A DNA stretch of 64,000 nt from the NCBI RefSeq assembly GCF_900101105.1, contig NZ_FNGA01000003.1:186001-250000 (forward strand), written 5' to 3'. This DNA comes from Maridesulfovibrio ferrireducens (lineage in GTDB: Bacteria; Desulfobacterota; Desulfovibrionia; Desulfovibrionales; Desulfovibrionaceae). The translations under genes were made by a program, and so were the position numbers. Under the pieces are notes generated by a model. It worked only from the letters and a program-made list of their open reading frames with translations. It was not told the DNA's origin and did not search any database. Positions 9,394-18,363 of this stretch are shown piece after piece (within the stretch, counting starts at the first letter, position 1; every line of letters begins with the position of its first letter).

Positions 9394-11549
9394 TGCAGGA
9401 TGCCAAAAATTTTAAAGAGTACAAAGGCCAAGTTAGAGAAGCTTTAGATAATGATTTCCTGCGGACTGCTATGGATAATTTCGCTATTGCTTATCGCACA
9501 AGCAGAGCAAATGCTTTTAAAGAAATTGATGATAAAGCTTTGATAAAAGATATTGCAAAAGCGAAAGCTTGTTCTACTGCAAATATAGACGAACTTTTTG
9601 TTCAGTTTAAAGAAGAAGCTGAAAAAAAAGGTGCCGTTGTTCATTTAGCAGCAACTGCTCAAGAAGCGAATGAAATAATCGGTCGTATTGCTCAGGAAGA
9701 AAACTGTACAAAGATTGTTAAGTCTAAATCCATGACCGCTGAGGAAACACTCCTCAATCATCATTTGGAAGACCTTGATCTGGATGTTGTCGAAACTGAC
9801 CTCGGTGAGTGGATTATTCAGCTTCGTCATGAAGGTCCGAGCCACATGGTTATGCCTGCGATTCATCTTTCCCGCCATCAGGTCAGTGATACTTTTACTG
9901 ACGCTACTGGCAAAAAGCAGGATGATGATATTCCGAAGCTTGTTAAAGTTGCTCGCCGTGAACTTCGTCAGAAATTTACTGAAGCTGATATGGGGATTTC
10001 CGGTTGTAACTTTGCAATCGCAGAAACTGGATCCATCGGTATCGTAACCAATGAAGGTAACGCCAGATTGGTTACCACTTTACCTAGAGTACATGTTGCT
10101 CTGATGGGACTTGATAAACTTACACCTAAATTGCATGACGCTTTACGTGTACTTAAAGTTTTGCCCCGTAATGCTACAGGGCAGGCTATCACTTCTTATG
10201 TTACCTGGATCACCGGGTCTAACGAGTGTGCCGTGGCTGAGGATGACAGGAAGAAAGTGCACTTCGTGTTTTTGGACAATGGAAGACGCGCTCTCGCTAA
10301 AGACCCGGTGTTCGCTGAAGTTCTTCAATGCGTTCGTTGCGGAGCATGTGCCAATGTCTGTCCTGTTTATCGCATGGTCGGCGGCCACAAGATGGGCCAT
10401 ATTTATATAGGGGCTATCGGCCTCATTCTCACTTACTTTTTCCATGGAACTGATAAAGCTAAAAACCTTGTTCAGAACTGTATCAACTGTGGTGCATGTA
10501 AGGAAATCTGCGCAGGCGGTATTGATCTTCCTGCTCTGATTAAAGAAATTCATGCCAGAATTCAGGACGAGGAAGGACATTCTCTTCCATCGGCTATGCT
10601 GGGCAAGATGATGAAAAACCGTAAACTGTTCCACAAATTCCTGCGTATAGCAAAATATGCTCAGAAACCTGTGGCAGGCAATGACGGTTTCCTTCGCCAT
10701 CTGCCCATGATTTTTGCTCCTGATCATGATTTCAGATCATTACCGGTGGTTGCTGAAGTTCCTTTCCGCGATATGTGGTCTAAAGTTAAGCCTGCGAAGA
10801 TTGCAAATCCAAAACACAAAGTCGCGATTTTCTCCGGCTGTGTTCAGGATTTCGTTTACCCTGAGCAGTCTGTAGCCACTGTGGAAAGTATGCGCGGTAA
10901 GGATATCGGACTTGAATTTCCTATGGATCAGTCTTGTTGCGGTCTTCCATTGCAGATGATGGGAGAAAAACAAGCGTGTAGAGAAGTAGCAATTCAGAAT
11001 ATGGAAGCTTTTGAAAATTCAGATTGTGAATATATTTTGACCATGTGTGCTTCTTGTGCATCACATCTCAAACATAATTATCCAAAAATGCTTGGCCATG
11101 ATCCTAAATATGCAATTCGTGTTCAAGAGTTTGCAGATAAGGTTATAGACTACAGTTCCTTTATGAACGATGTGGTCGGAATTAAAGAAGAAGACTTCCT
11201 TGATTCAAAGGGTAAAAAAGTTACTTATCATGCTCCTTGTCACCTTTGCAGAGGGTTGGACGTAAAAACCGCTCCTCGTGAGTTGATGGTTAAAGCAGGA
11301 CTCGACTACGTAGAATGTGCTGAAGAAGAAGTATGTTGCGGATTCGGAGGAACTTACTCAGTTAAGTTCCCTAAAATATCTGAACAGTTGCTTTCTAAGA
11401 AAATGCACAATGTAGAAGAAACTGGTGCAGCTGTTCTGCTTACCGATTGTCCCGGTTGTGTTATGCAGCTTCGCGGTGGTGCTAAGAAGAAAGGCCTTGA
11501 TATAGAAGTCCGTCATGTTGCGGAACTTTTATCCGAGCGCAGAAAATAG
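9393..11549 (+). CDS. LutB-LutA fusion: L-lactate oxidation iron-sulfur protein
   Basis: A 718-aa fusion. Residues about 50-300 form a LUD domain (NFAIAETGSIGIVTNEGNAR). A ferredoxin pair follows, CVRCGACANVCPVY near 310 and CINCGACKEICAGG near 364. The C-terminus (about 470-715) holds two CCG domains with CCGLPLQMMG and CCGFGGTYSV. It thus combines what are separate LutB and LutA subunits in Bacillus. With LutC it should oxidise L-lactate to pyruvate, complementing the GlcD/GlcF-type enzyme upstream. It is coupled to lutC by a 1-nt overlap and followed by two hairpins, the second a strong terminator, which closes the cluster. Confidence 0.92.
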   Translation: MQDAKNFKEYKGQVREALDNDFLRTAMDNFAIAYRTSRANAFKEIDDKALIKDIAKAKACSTANIDELFVQFKEEAEKKGAVVHLAATAQEANEIIGRIAQEENCTKIVKSKSMTAEETLLNHHLEDLDLDVVETDLGEWIIQLRHEGPSHMVMPAIHLSRHQVSDTFTDATGKKQDDDIPKLVKVARRELRQKFTEADMGISGCNFAIAETGSIGIVTNEGNARLVTTLPRVHVALMGLDKLTPKLHDALRVLKVLPRNATGQAITSYVTWITGSNECAVAEDDRKKVHFVFLDNGRRALAKDPVFAEVLQCVRCGACANVCPVYRMVGGHKMGHIYIGAIGLILTYFFHGTDKAKNLVQNCINCGACKEICAGGIDLPALIKEIHARIQDEEGHSLPSAMLGKMMKNRKLFHKFLRIAKYAQKPVAGNDGFLRHLPMIFAPDHDFRSLPVVAEVPFRDMWSKVKPAKIANPKHKVAIFSGCVQDFVYPEQSVATVESMRGKDIGLEFPMDQSCCGLPLQMMGEKQACREVAIQNMEAFENSDCEYILTMCASCASHLKHNYPKMLGHDPKYAIRVQEFADKVIDYSSFMNDVVGIKEEDFLDSKGKKVTYHAPCHLCRGLDVKTAPRELMVKAGLDYVECAEEEVCCGFGGTYSVKFPKISEQLLSKKMHNVEETGAAVLLTDCPGCVMQLRGGAKKKGLDIEVRHVAELLSERRK

Positions 11550-11560
11550 TTAAATGGTAG

Positions 11561-11594
11561 AATCAGCTGTCTCGCATAAGGCGTGACAGCTGAT
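11561..11594 (+). other. hairpin after the LutAB gene
   Basis: AATCAGCTGTC (11561-11571) pairs with GACAGCTGATT (11584-11594). The downstream sequence is AT-rich but has no clean T run, so it is a weak terminator or a 3'-end stabilising hairpin. Confidence 0.5.
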
Positions 11595-11697
11595 TCTGTT
11601 TAAATATTTATCGTCGCGGCATGTAAACAGCATTGCCTCCATGTCCGGTACCTTCACCTCGCAACTGAATATATATCGGTTACCTGCCGCACAATCC

Positions 11698-11738
11698 AGG
11701 CTTTTCCATTCGCTCGCCCGGTGGAAAAGCCTTTTTTT
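11698..11738 (+). terminator. rho-independent terminator closing the lactate cluster
   Basis: AGGCTTTTCCA (11698-11708) pairs with TGGAAAAGCCT (11722-11732) and runs into seven T. Confidence 0.9.
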
Positions 11739-11800
11739 GAATCTAATTTCTAGAATGATTGTCTTTATAGTTTAATTCTTACTTGTGAAAGGAGAGTGCT

Positions 11801-13606
11801 ATGTTTAAAAATTTATCGATTGGCGGCAGATTTTTCGTACTGTTGCTGGTGATGTTTTTGTTTCTAATTCTTAGTGGAACGATGTTTATGATGCAAAATC
11901 AGGAGCTTGCTGACTACGGAATGAGTGAGATTCAAAAAGTCATGTTTGAAGAGGAAAAAGGTAAAATTGAGGTTGCGACTAAAACGATTGCAATTTCTCT
12001 CGGAGAAGAACTGAAAGACGTTTATGGTCAGGATGATAAAGTTGAATTTATAAGAAAAGCAGTTGATAAAATCAGGTTCGAAAAAGATAAGTCAGGATAT
12101 TTCTTTGTATACAAGGGGACTGTTAACGTTGCACTGCCTACGAAAAAAGCTGTTCAGGGTAAAGATTTAAAGAACGCCAAAGATAAAAATGGTGTATATT
12201 TTGTTCAGGATCTTGCACGTGCAGCTCTAAGTGGCGGCGGTTTTGTTTCTTATGTTTTTGATAAGCCCGGTAAAGGGATTCAGCCGAAACTAGGCTACGC
12301 AGAAATGATACCCGGCACGGATATGTGGATTGGAACAGGGGTTTACATTGATAATATCGATGAAGTTAAAGCCCGTATCAATGGTGAGATGATAAGCAAT
12401 GCTAAGTCCGGTACTATTAAGATTGGGTTAATAGTCGGGGCTGTTTTAATTTTTTTAGTTTTACCACTTTGTCTGTATATGATCCGGACGATTGTTCGTC
12501 CTTTGCATGAATCGACTGAAGCTGCCAGTAAAGTTGCTTCAGGTGATCTTGAAGTAAAGCTTAATCCGCAGGGCAGAAATGAAATTTCTACTTTGCAAAG
12601 TGCTTTAAATTCAATGGTCGTTACTTTGTCGTCTAATCTTGAAAATATAAAAGCGAAAGGCGCGGAGGCTGAAGAGCAGACCCGTGTTGCCAAGCTGGCC
12701 GCTGCGGAAGCAGATGAAGCGCGTCGTCAGGCCGAAGGGGCTAAGAAAGAAGGTATGCAGACTGCTGCGGATAAACTTGAGTCTGTTTTAAAAAATATAG
12801 TTGAAATTTCTAAAAATGTTGAACAGAGCACTGAAGAAATAATGACCGGAAGTGATTTCCAGAAACAGCGCATAGCAGAAACTGCCACAGCAATGGAAGA
12901 GATGACAGCGACTGTTCTTGAGGTTGCTCAGAGTGCTTCTGAAACGAACAAAGACACGGAACAAACAAGAAATAAAGCTACCGAAGGACATCAAGTTGTT
13001 CAAGGGACCATTGAGTCGATGCTGGGTATTCAAAAGCAGACTAATGATCTTGAAGAACTGATGGATAAGCTTAATACTCAATCAACTGATATCGGAAAGG
13101 TTATCGGCGTAATTAATGACATTGCCGATCAGACAAATCTATTGGCTCTTAATGCTGCAATTGAAGCTGCCAGAGCAGGGGATGCCGGTCGAGGTTTTGC
13201 GGTTGTTGCTGATGAGGTTCGTAAGCTTGCAGAAAAAACAATCGGTGCAACAGATGAAGTTGAAAAGAGCATTGCTTTGATTCAAAACCTAGCAAAACAG
13301 AACATATCGGGTATGCAGAGCGCTGTTAAAGCAATTAGCGGTGCTACTGAGTATTCAAGGACGTCTGGTGATGTTCTTGCTGAAATTGTTAAGCTTGCAG
13401 GAAATGCTGCGGGACAGGTTCAGTCCATTGCCACAGCAGCAGAGGAGCAGTCGGCAACATCAGAAGAGATTAATCGCAGTATCGCCGAAATTGATTCTAT
13501 GACAGAAGATAATGCGAAAAATAGTATGCGTGCTGCAGAGGGCGCAAAAGATCTCTCCGGTGAAGTTGATGCGCTTGTTGCTCTGGTTGAAGAATTACGT
13601 AGATAA
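11801..13606 (+). CDS. methyl-accepting chemotaxis protein with sCache_2 sensor (copy 1)
   Basis: A 601-aa chemoreceptor with TM1 (about 10-32), a periplasmic single-Cache domain (about 45-190, motifs [33 protein letters not shown]), TM2 (about 206-228), HAMP (about 230-282) and a cytoplasmic signalling domain. The hairpin tip reads [20 protein letters not shown]. No C-terminal CheR-tethering pentapeptide is present. sCache_2 sensors often bind small carboxylates; the position next to the lactate cluster makes lactate, pyruvate or acetate plausible ligands (inference). AAAGGAGAG precedes the ATG. It is a close paralogue of the receptor at 14192. Confidence 0.93.
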   Translation: MFKNLSIGGRFFVLLLVMFLFLILSGTMFMMQNQELADYGMSEIQKVMFEEEKGKIEVATKTIAISLGEELKDVYGQDDKVEFIRKAVDKIRFEKDKSGYFFVYKGTVNVALPTKKAVQGKDLKNAKDKNGVYFVQDLARAALSGGGFVSYVFDKPGKGIQPKLGYAEMIPGTDMWIGTGVYIDNIDEVKARINGEMISNAKSGTIKIGLIVGAVLIFLVLPLCLYMIRTIVRPLHESTEAASKVASGDLEVKLNPQGRNEISTLQSALNSMVVTLSSNLENIKAKGAEAEEQTRVAKLAAAEADEARRQAEGAKKEGMQTAADKLESVLKNIVEISKNVEQSTEEIMTGSDFQKQRIAETATAMEEMTATVLEVAQSASETNKDTEQTRNKATEGHQVVQGTIESMLGIQKQTNDLEELMDKLNTQSTDIGKVIGVINDIADQTNLLALNAAIEAARAGDAGRGFAVVADEVRKLAEKTIGATDEVEKSIALIQNLAKQNISGMQSAVKAISGATEYSRTSGDVLAEIVKLAGNAAGQVQSIATAAEEQSATSEEINRSIAEIDSMTEDNAKNSMRAAEGAKDLSGEVDALVALVEELRR

Positions 13607-13688
13607 TAAATTTATTAATGATTGTGTGTTATTGGGTTTTTATGCCGATTTAACTGGCACTACAAATAATTAGGCAAAGGAGAAAGTA

Positions 13689-13991
13689 ATGATTAAGCAT
13701 ATTGTTATGTGGACGTTGAAGGATGAAGCTGAAGGTGGAACTGCTGTTCAAAACGGGTTGAAAATTAAAGAAATTCTTGAAAATCTGTCTGGAAAGATCG
13801 ATACCCTTAAACATATTGAAGTAAGTGTAGACATTTTTGAAGCATCTCCGGCTTGCAATGTAGTACTTTATTCTGAATTTGATACAAAAGAAGATCTTGA
13901 TGCCTATCAGATTCATCCTTTGCATCAGGAATGTGGTGTTTTTATCAAACAGGTAGCGTTATCCCGAAGTGCTGTTGATTACGTGATATAG
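13689..13991 (+). CDS. Dabb (stress-responsive A/B barrel) domain protein
   Basis: A 100-aa protein that fits a single Dabb ferredoxin-like alpha/beta barrel. It shows the N-terminal MIKHIVMWTLKDEA, a central VSVDIFEASPACNVVLYSEF and a C-terminal YQIHPLHQECGVFI, matching family landmarks. Dabb proteins are small dimers with mostly unknown substrates. AAAGGAG at 13676-13682 precedes the ATG and a strong terminator follows. It lies between two paralogous chemoreceptors, which may mean a duplication around it; no functional link can be read from sequence. Confidence 0.85.
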   Translation: MIKHIVMWTLKDEAEGGTAVQNGLKIKEILENLSGKIDTLKHIEVSVDIFEASPACNVVLYSEFDTKEDLDAYQIHPLHQECGVFIKQVALSRSAVDYVI

Positions 13992-14015
13992 CAACTCCAT
14001 AATTATTATTTTTAG

Positions 14016-14052
14016 AGAGCTGGAAGTTTAACTACTTCCAGCTCTTTTTTTT
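14016..14052 (+). terminator. rho-independent terminator after the Dabb gene
   Basis: AGAGCTGGAAG (14016-14026) pairs with CTTCCAGCTCT (14035-14045) and is followed by a long T run. Confidence 0.92.
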
Positions 14053-14191
14053 GTTTCAACTTTTTTTACAAAATACTTTTATTAAAATTATATGTCGTGT
14101 ATATTGGGATTAGGTTTTAGTAACTGGTTCAGGAATTGTTTTCTGAATTGATGCGTTCAATGTGTGTAATATCTTATAGGGGGAGGATCCT

Positions 14192-16003
14192 ATGTTTAAA
14201 AATTTATCAATCGGATCCAGATTTTTCTTTCTGTTAGCTCTGATGGTTCTATTTTTGATTGTAACCGGAGTTCTTTTTCTAGGAGCTATCCGCGATATTA
14301 CAGAATATGGAGTAAGCGAGACTCAAAAGGTCATGCTTGCAGATCAGAAAGATAAGATACATGTAGCTACTAAGAGCATGGCACTTTCCATTGGTGAAGA
14401 GTTAAAGGATATTACGGGCGAAGATGAGAGGTTAAAGTTTATACGTAAAGCTTTGGACCCGATCAGATATGAAAAGGACAATTCCGGGTACTTTTTTGTA
14501 TATAAGGGTACTGTTAATATGGTTATGCCTCCCAAGAAGTCCTTGCAGGGTAAGGATCTCGGAGGACTCAAGGATCATAACGGGCTTTTCCTTGTTCGGG
14601 AGTTAGAAACCGTTGCCCAAGGTGGCGGTGGTTTTGTTACTTACGAATTTGAAAAGCCTGGAGCTGGAGTTCAGCCGAAGGTCAGTTATGCACAGATGAT
14701 TCCCGGAACTAGTATGTGGATAGGAACCGGCGTTTATATTGATAATATTGATCGTGAAAAGGCTCGTATAAGTGGCGCTATGAATGAAAGCGCAAACTCT
14801 CTTACTATGAAGATTCTGCTCGGGGCCGGCGGAGTTTTTCTTATTTTCATATTACCTTTAAGTCTCTATCTTATCAGAACAATTGTTACTCCTCTACGCG
14901 AATCAACCGAAGCTGCAACATCTGTAGCTGAGGGTAACCTTGATGTAAGTCTTGATCCGCAAGGTAGAAATGAAATTTCAACGCTGCAACAAGCTTTGAA
15001 TTCAATGGTTTCTACTCTGTCTCAGAATATTGAGAGTATTAAGCTAAAGGAAGCAGAAGCTCAGGAAGCAACTAAGATTGCTCAGAAGGCTGCTGCTGAA
15101 GCTCAGGAAGCAACTAAGCGTGCGGAAGGGGCAAAGAAGGAAGGTATGTTGGCTGCTGCTGAAAAGTTGCAGGCCGTTATTGACCGTGTTTCTACAATCA
15201 CTGATGAAGTTACTGCCAGTGCTGAAGAAATTCTGAGTGGAAGTGAGTTTCAGAAGCAGAGAGTGGCCGAGACTGCAACAGCAATGGAAGAAATGAACGT
15301 TACTGTTCTTGAAGTTGCCCGAAATGCTTCTGAAACAAGTGAAAGCTCTGAGATGTCTATGGAAAAGGCCGGCGAAGGCGCTGAAATGGTTCAAGATACT
15401 ATTGTTGCTATGACGGACATTCAGGATAGAACAGCCAAGCTCAAGGAGACAATGGAACAACTCGGCAGGCAGTCTGTTGAAATCGGAAATGTACTTGGTG
15501 TCATCAATGATATTGCCGACCAGACAAATCTTCTCGCTCTGAATGCTGCTATCGAAGCCGCAAGGGCCGGAGATGCCGGAAGAGGATTCGCAGTTGTCGC
15601 CGATGAAGTACGTAAGCTAGCAGAAAAGACAATTGGTGCAACAGAAGAAGTTGAAAGTAGCATCAATTCTATTCAGCAGTTGGCGCGCGAAAATGTTAAG
15701 GGCATGGATGCAACAGTAAGTGCTGTTGAAAAGGCCACTGACCTTTCTCGCACTTCAGGAAATATGCTTACTGAAATTGTTGAATTGGCTCGAAATTCAG
15801 CAGATCAGGTTCGCTCTATTGCAACAGCCGCTGAGGAACAATCTGCAACCTCTGAAGAGATTAATCGTAGCGTCGGTGAAATTGATTCCATGACTGAAGA
15901 GAACTCCAGAAATAGTCAAAAGGCATCTGATGGAACCCGTAATTTGTCGGAAGAAGTTCGAGAATTGCTTGATCTGGTTGAAGAATTAAGGCGCGGCGAC
16001 TAA
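14192..16003 (+). CDS. methyl-accepting chemotaxis protein with sCache_2 sensor (copy 2)
   Basis: A 603-aa receptor with the same layout as the one at 11801: TM1 (about 10-32), sCache_2 (about 45-190, [34 protein letters not shown]), TM2, HAMP and a signalling domain with the same conserved tip. Many stretches are identical, yet sensor residues differ (for example [15 protein letters not shown] versus [15 protein letters not shown]), so ligand range may differ. GGGGGAGG at 14180-14187 precedes the ATG. The heptad-rich segment before the methylation helix is alanine/glutamate rich ([20 protein letters not shown]). A terminator follows at 16052. Confidence 0.93.
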   Translation: MFKNLSIGSRFFFLLALMVLFLIVTGVLFLGAIRDITEYGVSETQKVMLADQKDKIHVATKSMALSIGEELKDITGEDERLKFIRKALDPIRYEKDNSGYFFVYKGTVNMVMPPKKSLQGKDLGGLKDHNGLFLVRELETVAQGGGGFVTYEFEKPGAGVQPKVSYAQMIPGTSMWIGTGVYIDNIDREKARISGAMNESANSLTMKILLGAGGVFLIFILPLSLYLIRTIVTPLRESTEAATSVAEGNLDVSLDPQGRNEISTLQQALNSMVSTLSQNIESIKLKEAEAQEATKIAQKAAAEAQEATKRAEGAKKEGMLAAAEKLQAVIDRVSTITDEVTASAEEILSGSEFQKQRVAETATAMEEMNVTVLEVARNASETSESSEMSMEKAGEGAEMVQDTIVAMTDIQDRTAKLKETMEQLGRQSVEIGNVLGVINDIADQTNLLALNAAIEAARAGDAGRGFAVVADEVRKLAEKTIGATEEVESSINSIQQLARENVKGMDATVSAVEKATDLSRTSGNMLTEIVELARNSADQVRSIATAAEEQSATSEEINRSVGEIDSMTEENSRNSQKASDGTRNLSEEVRELLDLVEELRRGD

Positions 16004-16051
16004 TACGTTTTTGCTGAAAGCATTGTTTAATCAGCTTCGACAAAAAAATCA

Positions 16052-16085
16052 GGGCCGGGACCGTAAAAGGCTCGGCCCTTTTTTG
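16052..16085 (+). terminator. rho-independent terminator after chemoreceptor 2
   Basis: GGGCCG (16052-16057) pairs with CGGCCC (16073-16078) and is followed by seven T. Confidence 0.85.
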
Positions 16086-16116
16086 TTATTTACAGGCCAT
16101 TTGGGCGGAGGTTTTT

Positions 16117-16440
16117 GTGAGTTACAAACAATTGTCAATTGCTCGAGATTTTCTGTCAAAAGAATTGAATTTACATCCTGATAAATTGGATGAATTTATA
16201 AAAGAAGTAGCTGATTCTTTGCGTTTGCAATTGGACGAACTGGATGAATCAATTGATAATGGCGATTTCGAGTCAATAATTATCCATGCGGATACGCTTA
16301 AAGAAAGTCTTGGCAATTTAGGGCTTGTAGATATGAGCTTGGTTGCTGATAATATCGGAAAAGACGCTCAAAGTACTACTCCTTTATATTTAGGATGTTC
16401 TTTTATGCGACTTAAAAAAGAGTTGTCATGTTTATTCTAA
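16117..16440 (+). CDS. degenerate Hpt-domain protein
   Basis: A 107-aa, mostly helical acidic protein resembling a free histidine-phosphotransfer (Hpt) domain. The block HADTLKESLGNLG (57-69) aligns with the Hpt consensus AHTLKGSxxNLG, but the phospho-accepting His aligns with Asp59 and the following Gly with Glu63; a His is present two residues earlier (His57). It may therefore be unable to accept phosphate or use His57. The start is GTG at 16117 with GGAGG at 16107-16111. It lies after the chemoreceptor and before a convergent gene, with a bidirectional terminator. The C-terminal part (PLYLGCSFMRLKKELSCLF) is short for a four-helix bundle. Confidence 0.65.
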   Translation: MSYKQLSIARDFLSKELNLHPDKLDEFIKEVADSLRLQLDELDESIDNGDFESIIIHADTLKESLGNLGLVDMSLVADNIGKDAQSTTPLYLGCSFMRLKKELSCLF

Positions 16441-16459
16441 TTTTAAAATTTAATTAAAA

Positions 16460-16501
16460 AAATAAGGCCCGGCAGATATTTCTGCCGGGCCTTATTTTTT
16501 T
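16460..16501. terminator. bidirectional terminator between Hpt and YheT genes
   Basis: A 17-bp perfect stem (left arm 16460-16476, right arm 16481-16497, core AAGGCCCGGCAGA) has T runs on both sides. On the + strand it ends the Hpt transcript. It also abuts the stop codon of the convergent minus-strand gene. Confidence 0.95.
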
Positions 16502-17462
16502 ATGTGTTTAAAAACCTTACAGCTCGGCTTTCAGACCAGAGTTGTTTTTCTTGTGGTAAGTCTGTGAAACCAACATGTCCGCCATATTGGGGGATTTGAA
16601 GAGATAGGTAATTGTTGTTCTGGGCTTCTGCAATGGGGTAGCATTCAGGAGCGAGAAAAGGATCATCTTGAGCGTTTATAATAAGCGTAGGAATTTTAAT
16701 CCGATGTAAAAACTGTTTGCACGATGCCTTGCTGTAGTAATCGGAAGCGTCTTTAAAGTCATTAAGCGGTGCGGTATATTTGTTGTCGAAATCTATAAGA
16801 TTTTTAATGGATGGCAGACCTTCAAGCGGAAAGAGAGTTGGGAATAGTCTGTTTTTGGTGATGACCTTTTTTTTGAGTGATCGTAAAAAATATTGGCTGT
16901 AAATAAAGTTTGATTTTTTACAAAGCTGCCTTGCTGCTGAAGCAAGATCACATGGAACGGATATTCCTATTGCCCGTGTAACATTTTCAGGAACTTGTTC
17001 GGGATTTTCACCTAAGTATTTCAAAACCTGATTTCCACCCATGCTGAATCCGATAAGAGCCGCGTCATCATATATGCCGTGGTTTAATCCGTATTGCAGA
17101 ACTGTGTTGATGTCTTGGGTGTCGCCGCTGTGGTACATTTGCGGCCTTCTGTTCATTTCTTTGCTGCATCCTCGAAAATTGTAGGTGATGCAATCCCATC
17201 CGGAAAGAACCATGGCTCGTGCCATTCCAAGCACATAGTGTCTTCTTGAGTTGCCTTCAAGTCCGTGAGCAATTACAGCCAGTCTTGTGCTGCCGGCCAG
17301 ATGCCAGTCGATGTCCAGAAAATCTCCGTCGGGAGTGTTGATTCTTCTTCTTATAACAGGAGGGAGATTAACTTTTCGGAAAAGTCTCGGGAAAATGGTT
17401 TGAAGATGGCCGGACTGGAGAGGAAATTTAGGTTTATAGGGTGGGGGCTGCAATAAGGGCAT
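16500..17462 (-). CDS. YheT-family alpha/beta hydrolase
   Basis: A 320-aa alpha/beta hydrolase of the YheT/EMB8 group. It has the N-terminal family block LQSGHLQTIFPRLFRKV (about 15-31), an oxyanion region VIAHGLEGNSRRHY (about 63-76), the nucleophile elbow GFSMGGNQ (Ser near 142), an Asp in NAQDDPFLAPE (about 264) and a late His in YGGHVGFTD (about 295). The catalytic triad is therefore intact. Substrate is unknown; family members are esterase-like. It is transcribed towards the Hpt gene with a shared terminator. The ribosome-binding site before the ATG is weak. Confidence 0.88.
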   Translation of the reverse strand: MPLLQPPPYKPKFPLQSGHLQTIFPRLFRKVNLPPVIRRRINTPDGDFLDIDWHLAGSTRLAVIAHGLEGNSRRHYVLGMARAMVLSGWDCITYNFRGCSKEMNRRPQMYHSGDTQDINTVLQYGLNHGIYDDAALIGFSMGGNQVLKYLGENPEQVPENVTRAIGISVPCDLASAARQLCKKSNFIYSQYFLRSLKKKVITKNRLFPTLFPLEGLPSIKNLIDFDNKYTAPLNDFKDASDYYSKASCKQFLHRIKIPTLIINAQDDPFLAPECYPIAEAQNNNYLSLQIPQYGGHVGFTDLPQEKQLWSESRAVRFLNT

Positions 17463-17616
17463 TTGGTAAAAATATCCGTCCTTGGCTTACGTTTGCAAAC
17501 CGGATTTTGATGTTTGTTGAATAATAAACGACACTATTCAAACCAGAGTATACCTAGGATTGTTTACTGTCAAAAGCAGAAATGAGGATTTCGTGATTAT
17601 TTATGTTTAATTTTTT

Positions 17617-18174
17617 TTATTGAAGCAAGAGCTTAAGGCCGATGAGGATCAGAACGATGCCGCCAACCAGTTCTGCAATATGGCTATAGCGTGAAGCTTT
17701 GGAGAATTTTTTGCCAATTTGCATACCTATTGCTGTTAATACAAACGCTGTAATACCAATTAAAACTGATGGCATGGCAATGGGATAGTCCATAATCGAA
17801 AAGGACAACCCGACAGCAAGAGCATCAAGGCTTGTAGCAATTGACAGGAAAATAAGTGAAAATCCTTTAGTAGGATCTTTTTTGGTGTCGCACGATTCGT
17901 CTTGCTGAAAGGAGTCATAAATCATTTTTCCGCCTACAAATGAGAGCAGAATAAATGAAATCCACGGAGCGTATGTTTCCACCATGGCTTTTACGGCAAG
18001 ACCGGCAGCCCAGCCTATCACCGGCATGAGAGCCTGAAAAAGACCAAAATGAAACGCGAGTCTGAAAGTATGGCGTTTTGTTACTTCCGGCATGCAGAGA
18101 CCGCATGCAACAGCTATGGTAAAGGCATCCATGGCAAGAGCTATGGATATGATGATTATTTCATATAAAGTCAT
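17617..18174 (-). CDS. mntP: manganese efflux pump MntP
   Basis: A 185-aa membrane protein with six predicted helices in two repeated halves. The conserved acidic motifs are ALAMDAFTIAVACG (about 13-26) and ATSLDALAVGLSFS (about 112-125), typical of MntP/YebN, which exports Mn2+ (DUF204). I looked for a yybP-ykoY manganese riboswitch in the leader and did not see its conserved core. The leader does contain an AACAGCT...AGCTGTT inverted repeat (18216-18222 and 18242-18248) that could be an operator. It lies downstream of glyA on the same strand but behind a glyA terminator. Confidence 0.93.
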   Translation of the reverse strand: MTLYEIIIISIALAMDAFTIAVACGLCMPEVTKRHTFRLAFHFGLFQALMPVIGWAAGLAVKAMVETYAPWISFILLSFVGGKMIYDSFQQDESCDTKKDPTKGFSLIFLSIATSLDALAVGLSFSIMDYPIAMPSVLIGITAFVLTAIGMQIGKKFSKASRYSHIAELVGGIVLILIGLKLLLQ

Positions 18175-18310
18175 AAAAATTTTGTTTTGCTTTGATGGGT
18201 TGAGTAAGAGTTGTTAACAGCTGAAACCTCTATCTAGTATGAGCTGTTTTGTTAAGTAAAAAAAGATGCGTGAAAAAAAATGTCGCGGAAAAAATATCCA
18301 TTAAAGAAAT

Positions 18311-18347
18311 AGCCCGGAACTATTTTTAAAATATATAGTTCCGGGCT
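18311..18347 (-). terminator. terminator after glyA
   Basis: AGCCCGGAACTAT (18311-18323) pairs with ATAGTTCCGGGCT (18335-18347). Read on the minus strand the stem is followed by ATTTCTTT, 16 bp downstream of the glyA stop. Confidence 0.8.
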
Positions 18348-18363
18348 GATTACAAACTTTTTA

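Noticed and set aside
10143-10727. 194-codon minus-strand frame opposite the LutAB gene
   Set aside because: It overlaps conserved iron-sulfur motifs read on the + strand; composition is that of an antisense shadow.
18175-18300. Manganese (yybP-ykoY) riboswitch upstream of mntP
   Set aside because: The conserved loop sequences of that class are not present in the leader.
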